In this document: positions 1 through 9,618 of the stretch, one piece after another | Position numbering within the stretch: position 1 is the first letter of the stretch | Layout of the letters: each line of letters opens with the position of its first letter | NCBI GenBank assembly: GCA_019973155.2 | Contig: BPQB01000060.1 | Location: 62,001-126,000, forward strand | Length of the DNA: 64,000 bases | Direction: 5' to 3' | DNA from: Phanerochaete sordida | Taxonomy: Eukaryota > Basidiomycota > Agaricomycetes > Polyporales > Phanerochaetaceae | Notes under the pieces: model-generated | Database searches by the model: none | What the model saw: the letters and a program-made list of their open reading frames with translations, nothing else | Told to the model about the DNA's origin: nothing | Program-made: the position numbers and the translations under genes

Positions 1-589
1 CCTGACGGAGGTCGGACACCTCCTGACGGGCCTGGGATACTTCGCTGTTGTGAAGCTGCAGGGCGATGACAGAGTTGACACTGTGGACCGTAGAGTCGAG
101 CCGACTCCCGAGGGCCAGAATGGCCTGGCTGCTTTGCTGGACGGCGCTGTAGACGGTGTTCATGGCTTCGAGACCGTTGCGACGAATCTCAGCGATCTCG
201 CGGCTCATGGTTGAGGTTCGCCCGCCATCGTCGCCCGAGGTTCCGGCTCTGGGGATGAACAGGCCGTGGGAGTTCAGGTCGTACAAGAGCCCTGGCAGGA
301 AGGTGTTCCGCTGAACGTATCTGCCGCCATGCTTGTCGCCCGGGAGCCAGTCCTTCAGGTGGTCTTCGCCATTAGCCACCAGCAGGGCTTCCTCCCACGT
401 GAGCATGACGGCTGTGTAGACCTCGCCGTTGACGACCATGCGGCTGTGAACGATTGGGTCTTGCCCGTCCTCGCGCGCGCAAATCTTCCTTACCCATCGA
501 TCCAGGGTAGGTTTAGCATTCGTCCAGTCGCGACATCCTAGCACGGCTATCTCGAAGCCGTACTGTATCTTATCAGGAAGCGGGCCACA
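1..589 (-). CDS. Hypothetical protein, partial exon running off the left edge
   Basis: The minus strand is open from an in-frame TGA at 592-590 down to base 1, about 196 codons, with the 3' end outside the window. The first Met is about 55 codons in, so the true 5' end is probably in an upstream exon. The frame has no repeats and balanced composition: a Trp-rich globular part (motifs GCRDWTNAK, LTWEEALLVANGEDH) followed by a Gln/Ser/Leu-rich tail that looks helical or coiled-coil (AVQQSSQAILALGSRLDS). It may be a downstream exon of the frame at 1859-1077, which has the same strand, but a spliced join in frame could not be found. I do not recognise the family. Confidence 0.4.
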
Positions 590-590
590 T

Positions 591-1141
591 CAGGTAACGG
601 ACCACTTTCCTTCTCGCTGCGTGCCCCTCACGCAAAACGCGTTCTGGGGGCGCAAAAATTTCCGAATACCTAAGCGACTACATTATGTACATATTCTGCG
701 AGCTACAATATGATACAGTGGAGGGCTCTCGAGTTAGAGGCCTGAGATGTGTCTAAAATCTAAGACTTGCCTAATTTGGCATGCTGCCCCACCAGTCCGC
801 CATAAACTCCCGTTTCTATCGCTCCAACCAGTGAGACTGGCAATGGTATGCCTCGGAGTACCACTAATTACACCAAAGAAGGCTTAGCAATGCTTTTTGA
901 CCCCACCTTCAGCACACATACACCGATTCTCGCAGCAGTGGCCCGCTTCCTGGTTTCTTGGCCCACTGAGTGCGAAGCCAGAACTGTCTCTCTGTAGCAT
1001 GTACGTTTGTCTCCTAAAATCTGAAAAAAATTATACTTGGTATACATAAGCGATGTGTATCTACGAAAAATCAATGCTAACCCTCATCTGTCATAGCAAG
1101 AGCACAAATAATCAAAGAAGGCCCAGGTGGTCCGTTACCTG
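591..1141. repeat. Segment bounded by a perfect 15-bp inverted repeat (MITE-like candidate)
   Basis: The plus strand reads CAGGTAACGGACCAC from 591, and the same 15 bases read inward on the minus strand from 1141. The two arms are exact over 15 bp and diverge after that. The enclosed 551 bp has no credible gene. It lies exactly between the two minus-strand reading frames at 1859-1077 and 589-1, as if it had interrupted one gene. The flanking 8-mers (583-590 and 1142-1149) are not identical, so there is no clear target-site duplication. It could be an old non-autonomous DNA transposon or an unusual intron. Confidence 0.35.
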
Positions 1142-1859
1142 GGCGCCTACAGTACAGGGGTTGGACGAGCCGCGAGGTGGTCGGATAGTACATGAGATGG
1201 TCGATGACAGGGGGTGAGGACGCGATTGCGTCGAGGTCGGCGTGTCGTGCGAAGTCATAGACAAGCCTCCAGCGGCCGGTGTAGTCGGAGGGATAACGCG
1301 AGAGGACGCGAAAGCCTCGATTGGCGCACCATTCGTCCAACTTTTTCATCAACTCCTCTGCCTGCTCCCTACTATCCACGTTGAACGTCGCCCTTCGCGA
1401 CTTGTCGACTCCTTGAGCAACTCTCCAGCTCACAAGGACCGAGGGTTCTTCTTCCGTGATGCAGCCGCGCAGCTCCTGTAGGATGTCGGGTCGAGGGGAC
1501 TTAACCTTCTCAGGGTCGAGCAGTAGGAAGGCGTAGTCATACGGTTTGCGCACGTCCGCCTGACGTACTATTAACGCGCCAAAGATCTCGTTTCGGGCGG
1601 ACGAAGGCGGGAGCTTGTCGCAGACCCGATGTAAGATCTTGCGGAGGTGGTCCGCTGCGGACTGGGGTGCCGTTGATTCGAGATGATATACCGTGAGCTG
1701 AAAACCATCTTGCGGTCCGATCTGGGACTCGGGAGGCGGCTCTTCTTCCTGCGCTTCCTGAGGGGCAGGTCGGCTGGGAAGGCCCAGGTTTGGTCGGGAC
1801 GGGGGAGGAGGGAGAGGCATTCGGCGGGATAGGGGTTGCAGATCTTCGTCTTGATTCAC
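1077..1859 (-). CDS. Hypothetical protein, proline-rich N-terminus
   Basis: An ATG-initiated frame of 260 codons. The first 45 or so residues are rich in Pro, Arg and Leu and look disordered. The rest is globular, with an acidic/aromatic segment (SWRVAQGVDKSRRATF) and a Tyr/Arg-rich C-terminal part (SRYPSDYTGRWRLVYDF). The last 21 codons or so overlap the inverted-repeat segment at 591-1141, so the native protein probably continued differently, perhaps into the frame at 589-1. A potential GT donor lies exactly at the repeat edge (1139-1138 on the minus strand), but it does not give an in-frame join to the downstream frame. I do not recognise the family and assign no function. Confidence 0.4.
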   Translation of the reverse strand: MNQDEDLQPLSRRMPLPPPPSRPNLGLPSRPAPQEAQEEEPPPESQIGPQDGFQLTVYHLESTAPQSAADHLRKILHRVCDKLPPSSARNEIFGALIVRQADVRKPYDYAFLLLDPEKVKSPRPDILQELRGCITEEEPSVLVSWRVAQGVDKSRRATFNVDSREQAEELMKKLDEWCANRGFRVLSRYPSDYTGRWRLVYDFARHADLDAIASSPPVIDHLMYYPTTSRLVQPLYCRRPGNGPPGPSLIICALAMTDEG

Positions 1860-2373
1860 AAGGTGTCGTCGAGCAGGTTAGGTGAAGATATTTTAGAGTG
1901 TTATGATGCGAATAAGATACGATTCAGACGAGGGGTACAATAGATTATCAGAACATATAGTGGTGGTGGTGGTGGTGGTGGTGGTGGCAGACAAGCTTCG
2001 CTCTGCTCAGGCGCTCGGTGCTCGACTCACGTGGCTCGGTCAGCCCCGGCGACGTCGTCCTTTCAACTTCTGACTTCCATCGCTCTTTTAAACTCACTGT
2101 TCGTTAGACCCCGTAGGCGTTAATTGAATAGATTCTTGCTACTGTTGCTCTGCCTTGCACGAGCCATACATAGTTCAATATCGGCCACTGACATCTTCCG
2201 GGCCCGCGGCGCGCGGGCTCGCGTGCAACGACAGAGCCTGGGACTTCCGCCTGTTCGTCTTGGAATCAATGTATCCATCGCGCAATAAATTACTCTCCTT
2301 CGCTCCAGTTACCCTCGCGTGCGATTAGATCCTCCGGGAGACGTAGCATAGATCGAGATACAATGAAGCGATC
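1860..2373. other. Intergenic, microsatellite only
   Basis: This is the gap between the hypothetical gene and the 3' end of the cullin gene. It holds a (TGG)n microsatellite at 1961-1987 and GC-rich sequence. I see no reading frame or RNA gene that I can support. Confidence 0.5.
1961..1987 (+). repeat. (TGG)9 microsatellite
   Basis: Nine uninterrupted TGG units lie just upstream of the hypothetical minus-strand gene that starts at 1859. Confidence 0.9.
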
Positions 2374-5086
2374 TCAGGCGACATACGCGAATGTGCCTGG
2401 CTCACCCTCAGCACGCTCAATGTACTCCTTCTCCAACAGCAGCTGTACAGCCTACAACGAGTGTCAGCACCTCAGCATGAGCAGTTGTCCCGTCCCGCGG
2501 TGCTCACCTTATGAATATCGGCGACAACGGGCGTGAACCGCTGCGAGAGCTGCGCGACGACGTCCTGAACGAGCTGCTGGCCCTTCAGCTTCTTCTGCGC
2601 CTTCATGATCCTGTACGCATGCAGACCTTAGCGAGGGGCTCGACGTGCCACGAAGGTGCGTACCTGACGATGGTCGCCTGGATGACGTACCGGCGCTCCG
2701 TCTCAACGCTCTTGAGGACCTTGTCGTGAGACTCGGTGGTCTGTTCGGCTTTGAGGGGCGCATTGAGGTTGATGCGGACTTTCTTCGACTTGAAGCCTTG
2801 GGGAGCATAAGCGACACTCTGGTCTACGCAGCGAGCAGGCTTACTGAGGTTCAGGTCGTATTTATCCGAGTCGCCTTCGAGCAGGACCTTGGCCTTCACG
2901 AGCGGCGCGAGAACCTGCCTCAGAATATCGTCGCTGATGGACGTCGCCGCCTGAAGCTCCTCGAAGGACAGAGAGTCGCTCGCGTTGTACAGCACCAGGA
3001 CGGCCATTTGGTACGTGCTTGTCATGAAGATGTACGTCTGATCGAGGTACCGGGTGTGAACCTCGTTCTTTGAGTAGTCCCAGAGCCACCACAGCTTACG
3101 GCCGGCGTGCTTCTGCTGGTAGTACGCCGTGAAGCGGTCGTACACGGGGAGAATGTCTGCAGGGATGATGAAGTCGTGCACGGGCGGGCTGAGCGGCCAC
3201 AGGTTGGTGCCCAGGACCATGACGCTGAGGTCTACGCTGGGCTCCTGGTCAATGCGCCGCACGTAGGCTTTGAACTGCTCTGTGAGATCCTTGGACAGCG
3301 ATACGTCTGCCGGCGATGCGTCAGCATGTGTACGACGAAGCACTACCTCGAGCATACCGGTGAACATACGCTGGAGCTTGCTGGTGTACTCGGAACCGCA
3401 CGCCTCCTTCAGCCGCGCAATCATCTCGGCCTCAGCCTCCTCGGACGCAGAGACGCCGTGGATGAGCCGCTTGGACAGCCTGATGGTGTAGAACTGCTGG
3501 AAGACGTCCTTGTCGCCGATATACCAGAAGAGCGCCATCTGGTGCGACGGGCACTCAGCCACGAATTCACGGCCGGAGAGATCGCGGAGACGTACCACTC
3601 GTTTGAGAGACTCCTCTGTGTCCTCTTCATTGTCCTCCTTATGGGTCTTGCGGAGCAGCGCGTCCGCCCGCTTCGCAAGCAGCTCCGCCGATTTGGTCGT
3701 CGACGCGCCTGTGAAGGCGTTGCTGTTGACGAAGCCCCGGCAGGCGTCGTCCAGAGCAGCGACGAAGCCCGCATCGCCGCTGAAGGTGGTTTCGATGCCG
3801 TTGAGGTATGTCTGGCGAACCTCGAGACAGGTATCCACGAATGCCTTGGGGTCAAGCGCGGACAGGTCGGGGGTGGTGTCGTGCAGCTTGGCCATTGCAC
3901 TGTTTCCGGCTCTCTTGGCGTCATCCTCGAAGGTCTTGTAGAAGAGATGGAGGGCTCCGGGAACCTCCGCGAGAGACGCATGTACGCGTGACAGACCATC
4001 GGTGTCATGGGAGTCGAGCAGGGCCTGGAAGTACTGGCCCAGAGCGGCGTCGTGCTCGCGAATGAAGACTTGCACCCATCTCTTCACGACCGCACTGCGC
4101 GCGGTGGGCTTCAGAAACTGTTCTGCCGCATTTTCGTGGTCACGGAACAGTGCTCTGGCCTGCTGCAAATATCCGGGGATGTCGTTGTCGTCCGCGAGCT
4201 GCCCTGCCTGGACACGGTAGTACGCCTCGGCGGCGTCGAGAAACGGCGTCTCGACGTGCTCTTCGTAAAGCTTCTGCGAGGCTTTGACGGGGTTGCGCTC
4301 GGTGACACCCAACGAGCTGATGGCGTCGACGGCTTTCTTGACCAGCTGCTGGTCCACGAGCTCGCCCCCGCGGTGTCGCTCGAACATACGGAGCAAGGCG
4401 CGGGTCAGGGTTTGGTCGCCACTCTGGAGGGGGAGGAAGAGATACTTCTTCCACTGGACTAGCGCGAGCTGTGGATGCGACGTAAGGATCTTGAGCGACA
4501 GAATATAAACCGCTCGTACGATGTCCACGGTATAGATGCCGGCCTCGCCTTTGACTCTCCTAGGTTCGACCCAGTGTCTATGGAGGTAGTTGAATGCTCT
4601 GCCGACGACTCCTGTGCGCTCTACGTAGCGATCCCATTCAGCGGTGTAATGCGAGAGAAGTTCCTCGCCCTGCAGGGATTTGGCGTCCTGTAGAAGTGGT
4701 ACATCAGATGCAGCACAAAATGCCAAATATAATGAAGGACACGAACCTCCCACAAACGCTTCACATATTCCTCAAAGTAAACGACGAGGTTGCCGTATAA
4801 GTCGGCACGAGCATCGACGACTCTCTGTCCTGCGATTGGGAATATTTGCAATCAGCAGCAGGAGAAGATACAGAAACTAGTACGGACCGGCCTGCTCTTG
4901 TTGCCTGGACCCCTGTGTCGCTCTTATAGCGCGGGATGTAGTGCAATAATTGCAGCAGACTGCGTATACGCTCATGACCAAGGCATATGGGATTTCGGCC
5001 TTGGGCCTGGTCAACATCTCGTCGAGTCTGTGCTCGAGATACGCCCACATCGTATCAAGGTCTGCAGATGAGGGTGGAATATCCAT
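2374..5086 (-). CDS. cul1: Cullin (Cul1/Cdc53 type), scaffold of SCF ubiquitin ligase
   Basis: Exons on the minus strand: 5086-4888, 4829-4747, 4687-2664, 2610-2508, 2451-2374. They sum to 2,487 nt, an 828-residue protein, normal for fungal Cul1. The N-terminal part has the Skp1/F-box-facing helices (SVYAVCCNYCTTSR, then LYGNLVVYFEEYVKRLWE). Cullin repeats follow, and then the cullin homology domain (FWYIGDKDVFQQFYT, RKLWWLWDYSKNEVH). The C-terminal winged helix has the neddylation context IVRIMKAQKKL, with the Lys in IMK the likely NEDD8 acceptor, and ends in FAYVA. That acceptor only appears after splicing, because the IVR/IMK junction crosses an intron. In the cell it bridges F-box adaptors and Rbx1. 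The start at 5086 matches family N-termini; an in-frame ATG at 5167 is an alternative. This is a housekeeping gene at the edge of the terpenoid region. Confidence 0.93.
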
Positions 5087-5381
5087 CGCTGGTATAGCTT
5101 GTAAGTACGATCCTGGTAGTGAGAGGGCAAACTTCCGAGTCAACAGGTGACGCACGTCAATGGTCAAACAGGCGCATCATCGCTGGGAGTCACATCTTCG
5201 GACTCCGCACTGATGGATCCCATAAGTCGTCAATCTATCGCCCAGCCTCGTAGCGATGCTGTGCAGCGTTTCCACGGCGCTTGATGTAGCCATCTTCCTC
5301 AGAGGAAGATGACTCTCTCAGATAAACATGGTCGTGTACCTGTTAGTCGTTGGGGACTGCGCAGCAGCGAGGGATAGCTGC

Positions 5382-5501
5382 GCCTGCCCAGTCGAAGGAG
5401 CGCAAGGCAATACGCCAGCGCGCCTGGATCGAATTTACCGTCGATGCGCAGACGCCGGTCCGAGCGAGTAGGTCGCAGTAGCACTGGAGGGCGAAGTACA
5501 T
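5382..5501 (-). pseudogene. Terpene synthase exon-3 fragment
   Basis: On the minus strand a GCGCAG acceptor is followed by an ATG and then MYFALQCYCDLLARTGVCAS. This matches the start of exon 3 in TS3 and TS6 (acceptor CAG, then ATG CAG/CAT TTC, motif VNDLLARTGIRVD). Similarity continues for about 40 codons, to a degenerate copy of the VAGWD motif. The aspartate-rich and NSE motifs are absent, so nothing functional is left. It marks the far left limit of terpene synthase sequence in the window. Confidence 0.6.
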
Positions 5502-6745
5502 CTGCGCGGTCATATTTTGAGTGGAAAAATGAGGGAAATTGTATGAAACATACAAAACTGTCCTTCTGCATAAATCCGATGCTACAACAAATGCTGCATG
5601 CCCTGTTGATTCGCCAGTCAGAAGCTTGTCGCAGCACGCGCCGCACTATAGCGCTAGAGCGATTATGGGCCGTAGATGTCGCGGATGACGAGGAACATCT
5701 TCGTTTATCGCAAGAGCGCCCTCTCAGATACTGCAGTCTGACAGTAAGATTCAGTTCAAAGCATGATACCAAGTGCGGTAATGCAGAATTCTGAGGCGTC
5801 GAAGAGGTACTCACCATTCGGCGTTCGCTCGATCCCCGACCGCTATTTTTGCACAGTGACATCATTTCTTGAGTCTGAGCATGACAGACTCGATACGTCT
5901 GTCGTGGTGCGAAGGAAAATGTGCTTATCTGGAGAGTCGCTGCAGACGCGAACTCCCGGAGGCTTTACCTCATTGTCAGCGATATCTCGGATGCTCGACT
6001 GCGAAGACCTCGACAGGAAAGACATGTTCAGATAACAGGGAGGAAGGGAAGGCGTCCTCGTAAAATTGGCCGATGCGATAATGTGCTTGATACGTACATG
6101 GCTTGTGACAACGTGTTCACAAGCAGGGTACTATACCGGCCATGCCAACTTGACCACGTCTCGCCGAACCTCGACCTCTCGCGCGAATAGCGACACACTG
6201 TCGCAGCTGTGATTAGTCAGTAAGGCAGTCCAGTCGCCCAGTAACAATCTAGGAATTCGAACCTTCCTGATTCCAGGCAGGCTGTGCGGTCGCAGGATGA
6301 CGGTCGAGCTACAAAAGCTGCGCGCGCGTATCCGGCGCTACCCCGTTGCCAACAGGCACGTGACGGCAAACGCCGGCCTGAATTTCCGGGTGCGTAGGTT
6401 GAATCCACACCGCGATCCTCCTCTTTCGCGCAGTCGCGCGGGAGGTATGCCCTCGCAGCAGCAAAATTGCACGACGCAGGATGGATTTCTGCGCACAAGG
6501 ACGCATGGAACGCTGAGCGCTCGCTAACTCCTCGTAGACCGGATGCCCAAGGCACGCTCAGGGACAACTTGATTCTCTGCGGCGGCCATCGGTTTTGCAG
6601 AGGCTGCATTAGCTCATTCTGTGCGGTACGTCATGACCGATAACGCATGGGCGAACTTTGTCTGACATGGCATCATAATTAATATCCGCCTCGTGACGGT
6701 ATGTATCATACTCGGGCGGCAGCCATCCGATGGGCTTCTCGATAG

Positions 6746-6752
6746 TATAAAG
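6746..6752 (+). promoter_or_regulatory. TATA box of P450-1
   Basis: TATAAAG, 33 bases before the ATG at 6785. Similar TATA-like sites precede several genes in the array. Confidence 0.5.
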
Positions 6753-6784
6753 CCCTCTATCGCGAGTAAAGCTTAACACCCCTC

Positions 6785-8957
6785 ATGGATCGCTCGCCTC
6801 TGCACCATGTTCCCCTCCCATCGCTTTTGGTGGGCATTGTTTTGACCTGCCTCCTCGCCGTCCTCTTCCGACCACGTCGCCGCTACCCGCCCGGGCCGAA
6901 GGGTCTGCCAGTCATCGGCAACATATTCGACATGCCGCGCAAGCATGCGTGGGTCGAGAACCGAGATATTGCGCTGGATTACGGTACGCCTGTCGGTACG
7001 CGTCAACCGCTACCTTGCTAACTATGACGTTTGTTAAGGGTCCGACGTCATACACTACGAGGTGCTGGGCACACATTTCGTGGTGCTGAATAGCGCTGCG
7101 TCGGTTCAGGACCTGCTCGAGAAGCGTTCTAGCGTCTATTCAGATAGGTACGCACCCCCGTTAGAGGAAAGCCGTAGCGGTCATTCACGTCTTGGTAGGC
7201 ACGAGACTGTGATGATCAATGAACTTACCGGCTGGGGGCGTGCTATACCTTTCATGCAGCATAATGACGAATGGCGAGAGCACAGAAAGCTCATACAGCA
7301 AGACTTCAGGCCTACCCGGGCATCGCAGTACAATCCACAACAAACGAAGGCTGTGCGCAGGCTGCTGCTTTCCCTGTTAGACTCGCCGCACTACTTTGAG
7401 GAGCACCTGCGATTGTGGGTACAGAATTTAATTTAATTTAGCGTCATCTGATCACTTCTCAGTATGGCCAATGCAACCATCCTCGACGTACTGTACGCCT
7501 TAGACGTGGACCCGGATGACCCTCTGATAACCACCGTCGACGAAGCGCTGGGAGCGTTGATGAAGATCTCATCTAGCGTATTTATCGGTGCGTAGGGCGT
7601 GATGTTCCGGAGCCCACGACTCTGACACGGTCTGCAGTTGACATTTTCCCCGTATGTGAGTGTTGCGGCATGCTAGTAACAGTTCATATCTCAAACCTTG
7701 TGGTGCGCAGTGGCGAGGCTTCCATCCTGGCTTCCCGGTGCCGGCTTCAAACGTCAAGCTGCACGCTGGAAGACTTTCGTCGAAGCCATGTTTGACCAGC
7801 CGTATGCACGGTACAAAGAATCCACTGTACGCGTCGCGATATATCGACTTCTCTGGCGGCATGAGAGGCTTATCTATTCTCTAGCTGACCGAGGCTTCCA
7901 GACCGTGCTTTGCGGCTAATTTACTGCCTACATTTGACGCTGCAGCGGATAGTGCAGGCCGTGAGGAGGTTTTTAAGACTCTGGCTGGAACGGCATTTGT
8001 TGGTGAGTAGTTTGGTGCCTTGCCCCGCCGTAGCAGTTTTGAAGTGTTATGCAGGGACGTCTGATACTGTCAGTGGCTTGAAAATACATGGACATGCTTA
8101 ACACTGATGTCGACAGATCCCTGCGACACTCTCCGCATTTGTGCTGGCCATGACTATCTTTCCAGAGGCTCAAGTTGCAGCCCAGGAGGAGCTCGACAAG
8201 CTACTTGACATGAAGCGACTACCGGAGATACAGGACCGGGAGGCGTTACCACAGGTTACTGCTATCGTCTATGAGGCTCTGAGGTAAGACCTCGTGATCA
8301 TCGGACTTCTACTTGGACTTACCGCGTTACAGATGGCATCCTGCAGGACCTATGGGTGCGCTATTAGGATACCTCGCTGGATACCAACATTCATCGTTTA
8401 TTCAGTACTTCCGCATCGCCTGACAACAGATGACGAGTACCGCGGCTATCACCTGCCTGCCGGAACTGTCGTCTTCGGAAACGCCTGGTAAGCCTACCCG
8501 CACCATCGCTCGGCATGATCCTCGTCTCATCTCGCCTGCGCAGGGCAATCCTGCATGACGAGCATGCGTACCCGAATCCTGAACAATTCAACCCTGCGCG
8601 CTGGCTCACCGCCGCCGGCACCCTCCGCGCAGACATGCCTTGCCCGACCGCCGGCTTTGGCTTCGGTCGCCGCATCTGCCCCGGGCGGCACTTCGCACTG
8701 GATGTCCTCTGGCTCGCCATCGCGCATGTCCTTGCGGTGCTCCGCGTCGAGCGCGCGCGCGATGCAGACGGAAACGAGGTGGTGCCCCAGGCGCGCTTCA
8801 CACCATGGCTCATCAGGTGAGCGCGCTCACGTGCTGACGCGGTGGAGGTATGTGTGCTGAAGCTGAGGGTAGTACGCCGGAGCCATTCCAATGTGAATTC
8901 AGGCCTCGGTTTGAAGGAGCAGAAATCCTCATTCGCAGCGGTGCTGCATCAGATTGA
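6785..8957 (+). CDS. Cytochrome P450 (P450-1), fused third exon
   Basis: Thirteen exons: 6785-6983, 7039-7147, 7199-7414, 7463-7587, 7638-7655, 7711-7826, 7885-8002, 8055-8068, 8117-8283, 8333-8355, 8406-8487, 8544-8816, 8873-8957. They sum to 1,545 nt, 514 residues, in frame. An N-terminal membrane anchor (residues about 8-27) is followed by the hinge [13 protein letters not shown]. The I-helix segment is GTAFVGGTSDT, the ExxR motif is EALR, and the heme-binding loop is [11 protein letters not shown]. It should be an ER monooxygenase using NADPH-P450 reductase. Exon 3 (216 nt) equals the sum of exons 3 and 4 (27+189) of all other copies, so one intron has been lost. The C-helix reads GWGRAIPFMQHNDEWREHR, more diverged than its sisters. 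By eye it resembles the basidiomycete P450s usually annotated as CYP64-like; the exact CYP family needs a database. Confidence 0.9.
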
Positions 8958-9618
8958 GCATACCGAGTCTCAGTACAACGTTTGGTGATTTCATAAGCCT
9001 GAGTTTCACTCCAAATCTTCTCATTACGCGGAGCTGTAGATGCTCGAATTTGTTCTATTTAAGAGATCCCGCTCGGTAAATGCAATCAGATCATGAACTC
9101 GAGCTACACGAGTGCTGCAAGTGGCTCATGGGGTGTTCACTCGGAGTAGTATTCTGGAGTAACTGACGACCTAATATGCTTGTCCCACTCTTACCTTGGT
9201 CTTACCAAAATCATGGAGCAAGTACCGACGTCACTGATGAGGAGCCTTTGGTCTCACCTTGATTTTTGACTTATGTGTAGCCGGCGCATCCACAACCGAT
9301 TCAGCAAACGTCTGCAACGTCGCTTCAGGTAGGCTTTGCTCTTGGACGCGTTATTGCCGCTGACAGCCTTTATCGTTACCTGCTCAGCCATGGCGCGCAA
9401 CTAAGAGGTGCGCTTGCCTTTGCTCGCCGTGGCTCACGTGTGCTCATCATTTCGAGCGCAGAAGGCAAACTCTGCACCCCGAAACGTACGGATAGGCCAG
9501 GAGACTGCACCACCTGATTTGCGCCACAGCCAGCTGAGATCCATTTAATCTCCCCCCATCCCCACCAAGAGACCTTTCACTAGCTCCGCCACCGCCTCAG
9601 CAGTGCATAACGTTCTGC
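8958..9618. other. Intergenic between P450-1 and P450-2
   Basis: Terminator and promoter space of the tandem pair. No reading frame or repeat that I can support. Confidence 0.4.

Larger units (their letters stand above)
5087..6784. other. Intergenic with a terpene synthase remnant
   Basis: The gap between the cullin start and the first P450. Apart from the remnant at 5501-5382 and the TATA box at 6746, I see no supported gene. Open frames at 5299-5865 and 6217-6609 have no recognisable motif and no splice logic. Confidence 0.4.

Noticed and set aside
3107..3991. 294-codon plus-strand open frame
   Set aside because: Antisense shadow of the cullin coding exon; its composition mirrors the GC-rich codons of the real gene.
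5299..5865. 188-codon minus-strand open frame
   Set aside because: Ser/Arg-rich and out of frame with the terpene synthase remnant that overlaps it; the remnant explains the local conservation.
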